Below, piece by piece: positions 1 to 7,884 of a stretch of DNA of 64,000 nucleotides. The notes below the pieces were generated by a model. It was not told the DNA's origin, did no database searches, and was given only the letters and a program-made list of their open reading frames with translations. The stretch comes from Gordonia jacobaea (GTDB lineage Bacteria; Actinomycetota; Actinomycetes; Mycobacteriales; Mycobacteriaceae). A program made the position numbers and the translations under genes. How positions within the stretch are numbered: position 1 is the first letter of the stretch; the number at the start of each line of letters is the position of its first letter. The stretch spans positions 186,001 to 250,000 of the forward strand of contig NZ_LDTZ01000014.1 of NCBI RefSeq assembly GCF_001186365.1, given 5' to 3'.

Positions 1-306
1 GACGGTTACGCCGACGTGAAACTCCAGGACACCAATGGCGACGGCTACGCCGACGTTCGGTACACCGATACCAACGGTGACGGACGAGTCGATGTCCGTG
101 AGAGCGACACCAATGGCGACGGCTACATCGACACGCAGTACGCCGACACCAACCGCGACGGCTATGTCGATACCGCGAACTACGACACCAACGGTGACGG
201 CTACGTCGACACCGCGAACTACGACACCAATGGCGACGGCTACGTCGACACCGCGAACTACGACACCAACGGTGACGGCTACGTCGACACCAGCTACGGC
301 GTCTAG
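1..306 (+). CDS. Calcium-loop repeat protein, 5' end missing
   Basis: The frame is open from the first base, so the N-terminus lies upstream of the window; 101 residues remain. They consist almost entirely of a 13-residue unit (consensus DTNGDGYVDTANY) repeated about seven and a half times; the last copies are nearly identical at DNA level in 39-bp units. The D-x-N-x-D-G-x-x-D core is the acidic loop of EF-hand-like, dockerin or thrombospondin type 3 calcium-binding repeats. A calcium-stabilised surface or secreted protein is an inference; no signal peptide or anchor is visible in this fragment. The protein ends directly after the last repeat. Repeat number may vary between strains. Confidence 0.6.
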   Translation, partial: DGYADVKLQDTNGDGYADVRYTDTNGDGRVDVRESDTNGDGYIDTQYADTNRDGYVDTANYDTNGDGYVDTANYDTNGDGYVDTANYDTNGDGYVDTSYGV

Positions 307-351
307 CGCGCGTGTGCAGCGGCTGACTCAGTGGCGCCTACCATCGGCGTG

Positions 352-1290
352 ATGAAACGAATCGCGCTCGGCGCCACTGATGTCACCGTGCCCAATGTCG
401 TCCTGGGGATGATGCGTATCCAGGACCGCTCCGACGACGAGATCCGCGAGCTCGTCGGGGTGGCCCGCGACGCGGGCATCGACTTCTTCGACCACGCCGA
501 CATCTACGGCACAGCACCTGCGCACGGATGCGAACAACGGTTCGCGCAGGCCCTGCGGTTCTCGTCGTCGGAGCGTGAGCAGATCACGATCCAGTCGAAG
601 GCGGGCATCGTCAAAGATGGTCCCTACTACGACTTCTCGTACGACCACATCGTCGAGGCCGTCGACGGATCGCTGCGGGCACTCGACACCGACCACCTCG
701 ATATCCTGCTCCTGCATCGACCCGACGCCCTGGTCGAGCCCGACGAGGTGGCACGCGCCTTCGACGACCTGGCACAGGCGGGCAAGGTGCGCCACTTCGG
801 GGTGTCCAATCACACGCCACGGCAGATCAAACTGCTGAAAAGGTCTGTGACACAACCGATCGTCGCCAATCAGCTGCAACTGTCGATCACCCACGCGCCG
901 ATCATCGCGCAAGGTGTTGCAGCGAATATGGCGGGCGAGGGGCAGGCGCAGACCCTCGACGGCGGGGGCGTGCTCGACTACTGCCGCCTCAATGACATCA
1001 CCGTCCAGGCGTGGTCGCCGTTCCAGGCCACATTCTTCGACGGCGTCTTCCTCGGATCCGACCGCTACCCGGAACTGAACACCGTGATCGACAGGCTCGC
1101 AGCGAAATACGACGTCGCACCGATCGCGATCGCCACGGCGTGGATCACGCGACATCCTGCCCAGATGCAGGTGGTTCTCGGCACCACCACCCCCGCACGC
1201 GTCGCCGCCGCGTCGAAAGGTTCCGACATTCCGCTCACCCGTCCGGAGTGGTACGAACTGTTCCGCGCCGCCGGGCATCGCGTCCCGTAG
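352..1290 (+). CDS. Aldo/keto reductase (YdhF-like)
   Basis: 312 residues, full length for the aldo/keto reductase (AKR) superfamily, a soluble NAD(P)H-dependent TIM-barrel oxidoreductase. From the ATG at 352 the usual tetrad is visible: D47 and Y52 in DFFDHADIYG, K83 in IQSKAG and H122 in LLLHRPD, followed by the GVSNH strand near residue 151. An in-frame GTG at 331 would add seven residues, but MKRIALGATDVTVP is the natural family start. It lies alone between the repeat protein and the crotonase pair, and the substrate cannot be predicted from the sequence. Confidence 0.85.
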   Translation: MKRIALGATDVTVPNVVLGMMRIQDRSDDEIRELVGVARDAGIDFFDHADIYGTAPAHGCEQRFAQALRFSSSEREQITIQSKAGIVKDGPYYDFSYDHIVEAVDGSLRALDTDHLDILLLHRPDALVEPDEVARAFDDLAQAGKVRHFGVSNHTPRQIKLLKRSVTQPIVANQLQLSITHAPIIAQGVAANMAGEGQAQTLDGGGVLDYCRLNDITVQAWSPFQATFFDGVFLGSDRYPELNTVIDRLAAKYDVAPIAIATAWITRHPAQMQVVLGTTTPARVAAASKGSDIPLTRPEWYELFRAAGHRVP

Positions 1291-1371
1291 GTCAGGCGAC
1301 TGGCACCCGAATACTAGGATGTGCAAGTATTTGGGGGGGAAGGTAGGCGCGCGACAGCGAGGAGTGCACTC

Positions 1372-2514
1372 ATGACGGATCAGCCGACGGTTCTCATCGA
1401 TGTGGTCGGACGGATCGGGCAGATAACACTCAATCGGCCCGCGTCCATCAATGCGCTCGATCATCCGATGGCGCTCTCCATGCACGACGCTTTGCGCACG
1501 TGGGCGAACGACCCCGCCATCGACGCAGTCGTCGTCGCAGGTGCGGGTGAGCGTGGGCTGTGCGCAGGGGGCGACATCGCGGCCATCCATCGAGACGCGT
1601 CAAAGCTCTCGTCGGGTGGAGGGGGAGACGACGCCGCGACCGCGAACAGCCCGTCCGGCCGCTTCTGGGCGGACGAGTACCGCCTCAACCTCGACATCTC
1701 GACCTATCCCAAGCCCTACGTCGCGATCATGGACGGAATCGTGATGGGTGGCGGCGTCGGTATCTCCGCGCACGGCAACACGCGCGTCGTCACCGACAGA
1801 ACTCGTCTGGCCATGCCGGAGGTCGGTATCGGCTTCGTGCCGGACGTCGGCGGGACATTCCTTCTCGCACGCGTGCCGGACCAACTCGGTACGTACGCGG
1901 CGCTGACCGGCGGCACGCTGTCCGGTGCCGACGCGATCGCCATGGGCCTCGCCGACCACTACGTCCCGGCCGAGAATCTCGACGCCTTCCGTGATTCCAT
2001 CGTCTCCGACGGCGTCGACGCCGCGCTGTCTCGCTACGCCGTGACGCCGCCCGCATCGACGCTCGACGCCGAAAGAGACTGGATACGTGAGGCTTTCGCA
2101 GCCGACACGGTGTCGGAGATCATCGAGGGGTGTCGAGCGGTTGGTGTCGAGTCGGCCGATCGTGCCGCGGATCGGATTGCGTCGAAGAGTCCGGCCTCGT
2201 TGGCCGCAACCCTGTACGCGTTGCGCCACAAGGAATCCGACCTCGCGCAGACACTGCGTCGTGAGTATCGCGTCTCGCTGCGCTTCCTGCAGCATCCCGA
2301 CATGGCCGAGGGAATCCGCGCGCAGGTGATCGACAAGGATCGCACCCCGGCGTGGACCTCGGATCATGCGTCGGCCGCCGCGTCGCTCGACGCCGTGTTC
2401 GCCCCGCTGCCTGCAGCCTGTGAACTCTCGCTCGAGACCACAACCCGTCTAGGAGGAATCGAATGTCCGAGTACGAGACGATCATCACCGAGAGTGCCGA
2501 TGGAATCGGTGTGA
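1372..2514 (+). CDS. Enoyl-CoA hydratase/3-hydroxyisobutyryl-CoA hydrolase (EchA9-like)
   Basis: 380-residue crotonase-fold protein of the 3-hydroxyisobutyryl-CoA hydrolase branch, which acts in valine breakdown; M. tuberculosis EchA9 is the likely counterpart because it too precedes echA8. Visible features are the oxyanion-hole segment [10 protein letters not shown], the second loop [11 protein letters not shown] and the acidic segment [18 protein letters not shown] 1372 is preferred over GTG 1321 because the sequence from [11 protein letters not shown] is the domain start and GCGAGGAG lies just upstream. The C-terminus runs about 30 residues beyond the usual end and overlaps the next gene by 52 bp. 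The exact acyl-CoA substrate is uncertain. Confidence 0.8.
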   Translation: MTDQPTVLIDVVGRIGQITLNRPASINALDHPMALSMHDALRTWANDPAIDAVVVAGAGERGLCAGGDIAAIHRDASKLSSGGGGDDAATANSPSGRFWADEYRLNLDISTYPKPYVAIMDGIVMGGGVGISAHGNTRVVTDRTRLAMPEVGIGFVPDVGGTFLLARVPDQLGTYAALTGGTLSGADAIAMGLADHYVPAENLDAFRDSIVSDGVDAALSRYAVTPPASTLDAERDWIREAFAADTVSEIIEGCRAVGVESADRAADRIASKSPASLAATLYALRHKESDLAQTLRREYRVSLRFLQHPDMAEGIRAQVIDKDRTPAWTSDHASAAASLDAVFAPLPAACELSLETTTRLGGIECPSTRRSSPRVPMESV

Positions 2515-3239
2515 TCACGCTGAACCGACCGAAAGCGCTCAACGCGCTGAACACCACGCTGATGAACGAAGTCGTCGCTGCGGCAGAGCAATTCGACGCC
2601 GATCCGGACATCGGCGCCATCGTCATTACCGGCTCCGAGCGTGCCTTTGCAGCGGGCGCCGACATCAAGGAGATGTCCGACAAGACCTTCAGTGAAGTGG
2701 TCAGCGAGTCGTTCTTCGGCGCCTGGGACAACCTCTCACGGCTGCGCACCCCGACCATCGCCGCGGTGACCGGCTACGCACTCGGAGGCGGCTGCGAACT
2801 CGCGATGCTCTGCGACATCCTCATCGCGGGCGACAACGCGGTGTTCGGGCAACCGGAGATCAACCTGGGGGTCATCCCCGGTATCGGCGGTTCGCAGCGC
2901 CTGACGCGCGCCATCGGCAAGGCCAAGGCGATGGATCTGATCCTCACGGGTCGCCAGATGAAGGTCGATGAGGCCGAGCGTGCCGGACTCGTCTCCCGCG
3001 TCGTGCCGGCCGCCGAATGCCTCGCGACAGCGAAAGAGGTTGCCGTGACGATCGCGGGCAAGTCGTCGATCGCGGCGGGGCTGGCCAAGGATGCGGTGAA
3101 TCGTGCCTTCGAGACGACACTGACAGAGGGTGTGCGTGCCGAACGCGGCCTGTTCTACTCGACGTTCGCCACCGACGACCAGACCGAGGGCATGGCGGCG
3201 TTCGTGGCCAAGCGCGAGCCGGATTTCCGTAACCGCTGA
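2463..3239 (+). CDS. Enoyl-CoA hydratase (EchA8-like)
   Basis: 258 residues, the standard length of short-chain enoyl-CoA hydratases, which hydrate trans-2-enoyl-CoA in beta-oxidation. The crotonase landmarks are present: [11 protein letters not shown] for the first oxyanion-hole strand, [11 protein letters not shown] for the second, and [13 protein letters not shown] with the catalytic acidic region. An AGGAGG ribosome site at about 2451 fixes ATG 2463, although this lies inside the 3' end of the preceding crotonase gene, so the two are almost certainly translated as a pair. The pairing matches echA9-echA8 of mycobacteria. Confidence 0.88.
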   Translation: MSEYETIITESADGIGVITLNRPKALNALNTTLMNEVVAAAEQFDADPDIGAIVITGSERAFAAGADIKEMSDKTFSEVVSESFFGAWDNLSRLRTPTIAAVTGYALGGGCELAMLCDILIAGDNAVFGQPEINLGVIPGIGGSQRLTRAIGKAKAMDLILTGRQMKVDEAERAGLVSRVVPAAECLATAKEVAVTIAGKSSIAAGLAKDAVNRAFETTLTEGVRAERGLFYSTFATDDQTEGMAAFVAKREPDFRNR

Positions 3240-3325
3240 ACCCGATCGATCGCCGACCGGCGGTCATGAGGGGCGACGGGTGTGGTCGCGACGGTCTGCG
3301 CCAGGAATATGGGAAGATCACAGGC

Positions 3326-4246
3326 GTGTCTCGACGCCTGTTCCGCCGCATGGGTATTGCCGCCGGTGCACTTCTCGCTGCCGCGGCAGTGGTCGTGCCC
3401 GGCGTCAGCGGAGACGGCACGTCGCATGGGCCGACCGTCAAGCCTGCCGTCCGTGCCTCCGCTGAGACACCGCCGGCGTATGTGGCGCTCGGAAGTTCGT
3501 ACGCCGCGGGTCCAGACGCCGTACCGACGCGACTGAACGTCTGCTTCCGCAGCCCCGACAACTACCCCAATCGGGTGGCCAAAGCGATGCGCCTGCGACT
3601 GGTCGACGCCACGTGTTCGGGTGCGACGACGGAGAACATCGTCGACAAGCCGCAACGATTCCTCGCGCATAAGCAGATCGATGCCGTCACCCGCAACACC
3701 GCGCTCGTGACCGTCACCAGTGGCGGAAACGACATCGACTACATCGGTCGATTGCTCGCGATGAGTTGCAACAACGTCGCGAGCGGCGTCGACAAAGCTT
3801 TGGGGCCGGCCGCCAGGAGTTGTCACACCGGGCATCGGATCGCCGCGGAACCCACCGACGCCGACTACGCGAGGGTTCAGCGCCTATTGATCCAAACGGT
3901 GTTGGAGATCAAGCTGCGTGCTCCTCACGCGCGAGTGGTGCTCGTCGACTACCCACCGCTCACCGTCGCGGGTGAGGCGCCATGCGACCTGCTGCCACTC
4001 ACGCCCGAGCAGACTGCGCAGACGGTGCGGATCTTCGACAGACTCGCGGACGCCACAGCGCTGGCGGCACACGAGACAGGCGTCGACCTGGTCCAGGCGT
4101 CGGTCGCCGGCGCCGACTACACCGTGTGTTCTGCACAGCCGTGGCTGCGCGGGTTCGCTCCGCCGATTCCGTATCACCCGACGACGCGCGGCAAGGCCGG
4201 CGTCGCGGGCCTCGTCGTCGAATCGCTCGGCGGTCCGGTCGCCTGA
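3326..4246 (+). CDS. Secreted SGNH/GDSL-family hydrolase
   Basis: About 306 residues from GTG 3326. The N-terminus is a signal peptide: RRLFRRMG followed by an Ala/Val-rich hydrophobic run to about residue 27. SGNH blocks follow: the nucleophile segment ALGSSYAAGP, the asparagine block SGGNDIDYIG and the C-terminal histidine in PYHPTTRGK. This predicts an exported serine esterase or lipase. A start at 3266 is also open but would add a charged leader before the signal peptide. Several Cys residues in the mature part could form disulfides, as in Streptomyces-type GDSL lipases. The substrate is not predictable. Confidence 0.8.
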   Translation: MSRRLFRRMGIAAGALLAAAAVVVPGVSGDGTSHGPTVKPAVRASAETPPAYVALGSSYAAGPDAVPTRLNVCFRSPDNYPNRVAKAMRLRLVDATCSGATTENIVDKPQRFLAHKQIDAVTRNTALVTVTSGGNDIDYIGRLLAMSCNNVASGVDKALGPAARSCHTGHRIAAEPTDADYARVQRLLIQTVLEIKLRAPHARVVLVDYPPLTVAGEAPCDLLPLTPEQTAQTVRIFDRLADATALAAHETGVDLVQASVAGADYTVCSAQPWLRGFAPPIPYHPTTRGKAGVAGLVVESLGGPVA

Positions 4247-4572
4247 TCCGGCGCCCGATTTTTCCTGAAAGCCGGCGTCCCAGTCGGTGTCCCTGAAAGC
4301 TGGGGCATGTGCGTGAGGCGGGGTGCCTTTAGCGTTGGTCATGGCTCCGGTGCCACCGGGGTGAGGGGGTAGGCCGCCGTCGGACGAATGTCAGTGTGGA
4401 TGGAGATCTCGTGGGTGCAGGTTGTTGTGACCATTGCCGCCGCTGTTATCTGCCCAGCTCGCGTGGTGCCCTGGGGAGGGGGCCGCGAGCTGGGCGGCGT
4501 CTACATCCGAGCGTGACGTTTCGACGACGGTCGGTGCCTCCGAACACGACGGTCGCCGAGAGGGAACCTCCG
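4247..4572. other. Intergenic region between convergent genes
   Basis: A 326-bp gap between the SGNH hydrolase and the minus-strand kinase gene. It contains two related short direct repeats beginning CCTGAAAGC (about 4264 and 4291) and one weak minus-strand ORF listed separately. No convincing U-tailed terminator, RNA gene or well-supported coding sequence was seen. Confidence 0.5.
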
Positions 4573-4576
4573 TCAT
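4391..4576 (-). CDS. Possible small ORF coupled to the kinase stop
   Basis: 61 codons starting at an ATG that overlaps the TGA of the upstream kinase gene (GATGAC), an arrangement that can give coupled translation. The product is Ser/Pro/His-rich with no recognisable domain, signal peptide or membrane segment, and high-GC DNA often leaves such frames open by chance. Listed only because of the overlap; it may well be non-coding. Confidence 0.15.
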   Translation of the reverse strand: MTEVPSRRPSCSEAPTVVETSRSDVDAAQLAAPSPGHHASWADNSGGNGHNNLHPRDLHPH

Positions 4577-6933
4577 CTCGGTGATTCTATGAATCCCAGG
4601 TCGGTAATCCCCATCTCGGTGACTGTCGTGCGGACCCGGCCATCAGCGTCGACTCCGACCCACTCGCATCGGTCGTCGGCCTCGGCGACGACGCTCACAG
4701 CAAACGTGCGGTGCCGTGGCAGCGCACGTATGCGGACTGCGCCGTCCGCCGCTCGGCGGAGCGTGCCGATGATCAGCTCGCGTGTGGACTTGTCGAGAGG
4801 ATCCGGGGCGTCGCTGTCGGGGCGATCGAGTCCGCGGTCGTCGAGGAGGCTCACCGCGACCCCTCGACGTCGGGCATCGTCGACCGCGGCGTTGATGTCC
4901 GGAGTGCACAATGCCCTGGAACGCAACAGATCTCGTAGCCGCGCCTCGGTGAGGCTGCATTCGGTTCGGGTTGCGTCGTCAAGGCGCTCGCCTCCGCAGA
5001 GTCGCAGCAGGAGCGGTCGGGCCAATGCGGTGACCGGTTCGAGTTGTCGGGCGCGTTCCTGGGCCGCGGCACGCGCCGCGGCGACGTTGCCCGCAGCTTC
5101 TGCCGTTCGTTGTCGACTGTCGGTCAGATCACGCGCCAGCGTTCGATTGACCCGCGCAAACACGATGCCGATCGCGACGAAGCCGCCAGAGGGGCCGATC
5201 AGCAGAATTCCGGGAAGTGCGTTGCCCGTGGCGGCGTACGACCACAGACCTGTCACCGCCAGGGCAACGGCGAAGCCGATGATCGCTGTGGCGGGCCGTC
5301 CCCTCATCGCGAGCAGTGCCGCGATCAGCGCCGGTGGGCCGGTCACCCACAGGGGAATCGCCTGCGTGGTGTCTTCGAGTGCGAAGAGGTAGGTGGCGCA
5401 CATGAGCGCGGGCACCGCTGCGACGAAGAGTGCCGGCAGTGGGCGCAGGACGTCTGTTGCGCCGCCGACCAGGAACGCGACCGCGACCGCCATCATGACG
5501 ACGATCCCTACCGGGACCCACCAGGGAGCGGAACCCGGATTGAGTGCAGCAGCCGCAGCAAGGACGATGACGATCGACGCAGCGAGCACCCGAGCGGTGG
5601 ATGAACGCAGGCGGAGTGGGTCGGGTTCATCGACGCGGACGGGATCGGCAGGCCTGTGCCAGACGAGCGTCACGGTGGTGCCCCTGCCGGGACCGGAGTC
5701 GACGGTCGCCTCACCACCGACCCGCCGTAATCGTTCCTCGACGGACATCGCGAGTCCGAGCCGCTCACGTGGCACAGCAAGGCGATCGAAACCAGGCCCG
5801 TCATCACCGATGGTGACCTCGATCCCATGATCTTCGACGAGTATTCGGCAGGATCGGCTGCACTCGGGTGGAACGTGCCGAAAGCAGTTGCGAGCGGCCT
5901 CCGCGGTCGCGCCGACCAACGCTTCCACGGACACCTGCGGAAATGTCGATCCGGCGGATGCGCGCACGTCGCTGCTCACAGTCATGCCGGGATCGTTGTG
6001 CTGCGCGGCCTCGCTGAGCCTGCGCACGACCCCGGCAGGTTCTGGATTGAGACCCGACGTCGTCTCGCGCAGGGCGTCGTCGAGCGCGACCAGCGTTGCG
6101 GTTGCACGAGAGGGGAGTCGAGGCGAGTCCGGGTTTCGTGCGGCCTCAAGAAGAGTGGACATGATCTCGTCGTGGGTGATCGCCCGTGTGAGCGCGCGTT
6201 CGGCCAACCGCGCGCGGGTCGCAGCCGTCTGCTCGGCGAGGGCGATCTCAGCGGCAGAGTTGCGGTCGAGGGTGGCCGCGATGCGCAATCCGGACACGCC
6301 GAGTGCGAACGGCACGATGGCAAATGCCGCGCTGCACGCGGCGTCGGCAATCATCGTCGCCGGCGACGAAATCCCCTGGGTCACATTGCCGGTGACCTTG
6401 ATCGTGATCGCGCAGACGATCAGATACAGAGCTGCCGGGGCAGGTTTCCATGCGATCATCGCGCAGATCGTGCCCAACACCACGAAGGGTCCGAGCCAGT
6501 AGACGGTGGCATCGTCGAGCGGTGTGCCGTTCCACGCAGGCCACCAGAGGAGTTCCGCCACGAGCACACCGAGTGCTCCGAGGGCGGCCCACCGTCGGAG
6601 CCGGACCGGATTGGCCGAGATCAGGCAATGAACTCCGACGATGACGCCCGGGAGTGCTGCACAGATCAATGCCGTCGGAGTCCACCACCACGCCGATATC
6701 GAGCGTGCTTGCGCTACTGCGGGAATCAGAAATGGAATGAACACGCAGTAGGCCGCGCCCGCAAACAATCCGTAGTAGCGAAGCGTTCGAGAGACAGCCG
6801 TTCGAGAGGCAGCGGAGTCCGCGGTGGGCGATTGGTGCGTGGCATTCTTCGATGGTCGCCTCGCACTGTTCCGACGGAACTCGGACACCGACCGATATGG
6901 TCGGGGGAATTGCCGTGCGGTCACCGCCCGCAT
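4573..6933 (-). CDS. Membrane sensor histidine kinase with duplicated membrane/ATPase halves
   Basis: 786 residues from ATG 6933, which has GGGGGA just upstream; GTG 6972 is an alternative adding 13 residues. Order: basic N-terminus; first membrane block (about 52-215, five to six helices); a dimerisation-like helix with H254 in AITHDE; a GHKL ATPase with N349 (ARNCFRH), G1 box DDGPGFD (377-383) and G2 GRGTTV (about 416-421). A second membrane block (about 447-592) and a coiled-coil plus degenerate kinase-like half (about 600-786) follow, the latter lacking clear N and G boxes. The gene diverges from a response regulator, so it is most likely the cognate phosphodonor. The signal is unknown. 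Confidence 0.75.
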   Translation of the reverse strand: MRAVTARQFPRPYRSVSEFRRNSARRPSKNATHQSPTADSAASRTAVSRTLRYYGLFAGAAYCVFIPFLIPAVAQARSISAWWWTPTALICAALPGVIVGVHCLISANPVRLRRWAALGALGVLVAELLWWPAWNGTPLDDATVYWLGPFVVLGTICAMIAWKPAPAALYLIVCAITIKVTGNVTQGISSPATMIADAACSAAFAIVPFALGVSGLRIAATLDRNSAAEIALAEQTAATRARLAERALTRAITHDEIMSTLLEAARNPDSPRLPSRATATLVALDDALRETTSGLNPEPAGVVRRLSEAAQHNDPGMTVSSDVRASAGSTFPQVSVEALVGATAEAARNCFRHVPPECSRSCRILVEDHGIEVTIGDDGPGFDRLAVPRERLGLAMSVEERLRRVGGEATVDSGPGRGTTVTLVWHRPADPVRVDEPDPLRLRSSTARVLAASIVIVLAAAAALNPGSAPWWVPVGIVVMMAVAVAFLVGGATDVLRPLPALFVAAVPALMCATYLFALEDTTQAIPLWVTGPPALIAALLAMRGRPATAIIGFAVALAVTGLWSYAATGNALPGILLIGPSGGFVAIGIVFARVNRTLARDLTDSRQRTAEAAGNVAAARAAAQERARQLEPVTALARPLLLRLCGGERLDDATRTECSLTEARLRDLLRSRALCTPDINAAVDDARRRGVAVSLLDDRGLDRPDSDAPDPLDKSTRELIIGTLRRAADGAVRIRALPRHRTFAVSVVAEADDRCEWVGVDADGRVRTTVTEMGITDLGFIESPR

Positions 6934-7003
6934 TATTCCCCCAAGCAGCTCGTGCTGTCTCGTAGAGAGCACATTCCGACCACTTTCCCGAAGGGACTAT
7001 CCC

Positions 7004-7699
7004 ATGGTGAATTCGGAAGAATCCGAAAGTCAGATCCGGCGAATCGGAGTCATCGATGATCACGATTCGGTGATCGAGGGCTTACGGGGTTTCTTCGCGG
7101 ATACACGTGACCTGCAATTGGTTGTCGGCGCGCACACCGTCGAAGAACTCCTTGCTCAGCTCGGACCCGGCTCTCCCGACATGGGCGTCCCACTTGACCT
7201 GGTCGTTCTCGATCTCCGACTCGGTGACGGGTCGACGCCTGCGCGCAACATCGCCGAGTTATCGCAAGCCGGAGTAGCGACGCTCGTCTACACGTCAGGA
7301 GACGAACCCTATTTGGTTCGGGATGCGGCAGGTGCTGGAACTCTTGGCGTCGTCCGCAAGAACGCGACGAAGGCAGAGGTGTGCGCAGCGGTGCGTACGG
7401 CAGCGGCGGGGTCGACCGTTGTGTCGATGGATTGGGCGGCGGCGCTCGACTCAGACCCGCAATTCGTCGACCTTCCCACGCGACTGAGAGAAGTGTTGGA
7501 ACTGTACGCCGCAGGCGGATCGGGGGCTCACGTCGCTCGGGTCATGGGGCTCTCTCCGGACACCGTCAACGAATACATCGAGCGCATTCGTAGCAAGTAC
7601 CGCGAGGTGCATCGCGACGCTCCGACGAAGACGGACCTCTACAAAAGAGCCGTAGAAGACGGCTGGCTTCCTATGCCGCGTCGGAATCCGCCGAAATAG
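7004..7699 (+). CDS. NarL/FixJ-type response regulator
   Basis: 231 residues: a receiver domain followed by a LuxR-type helix-turn-helix. Receiver residues are visible: acidic pocket D18-D19 (VIDDHD), phospho-acceptor D70 (LVVLDLRLG), T97 (VYTSGD) and K119 (VVRKNA). The C-terminal segment REVLELYAAG...VARVMGLSPDTVNEYI is the DNA-recognition motif. ATG 7004 is preferred, with GAAGGGA upstream, over a longer open frame from 6824 that would run back into the divergent kinase. The short gap to the kinase start suggests a shared promoter region, and possibly autoregulation. Confidence 0.85.
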   Translation: MVNSEESESQIRRIGVIDDHDSVIEGLRGFFADTRDLQLVVGAHTVEELLAQLGPGSPDMGVPLDLVVLDLRLGDGSTPARNIAELSQAGVATLVYTSGDEPYLVRDAAGAGTLGVVRKNATKAEVCAAVRTAAAGSTVVSMDWAAALDSDPQFVDLPTRLREVLELYAAGGSGAHVARVMGLSPDTVNEYIERIRSKYREVHRDAPTKTDLYKRAVEDGWLPMPRRNPPK

Positions 7700-7846
7700 C
7701 CGCCTCCGATACGGCAATTGTGTCCCCAAATGATGGGGCTTTCCAGTGATCGCAGTAGTTGGAATCGTTTGCGGTGCGGGCGCGCGCCGCCCGCGTGTCG
7801 ACTCTGCGCGGCCGACGCGAGGCTTCCCCATCACTGAGGAGTGACG

Positions 7847-7867
7847 ATGACCGAGACCACCCGATGA
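7847..7867 (+). CDS. Leader ORF 1 (MTETTR)
   Basis: Six codons and TGA. The only good ribosome site in the leader (GAGGAG, 7836-7841) is spaced for this ATG. Its stop overlaps the ATG of the next leader ORF as ATGA. It may be a regulatory upstream ORF, or merely a by-product of a 17-bp tandem duplication around the start codon. Confidence 0.35.
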   Translation: MTETTR

Positions 7868-7884
7868 CCGAGACAACACGATGA
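7864..7884 (+). CDS. Leader ORF 2 (MTETTR)
   Basis: The second copy of the six-codon leader, encoding the same peptide with two synonymous changes. Its stop overlaps the start of the large secreted protein at 7881, again as ATGA. A ribosome initiating at the first leader would have to re-initiate twice to reach the main gene. Confidence 0.35.
   Translation: MTETTR

Noticed and set aside
1..300. CRISPR-like direct repeats
   Set aside because: The 39-bp repeats are contiguous, without spacers, and keep one reading frame encoding a 13-residue unit.
328..1590. Minus-strand frame of 420 codons opposite the aldo/keto reductase
   Set aside because: Antisense shadow; the plus strand carries the full catalytic tetrad of a known family.
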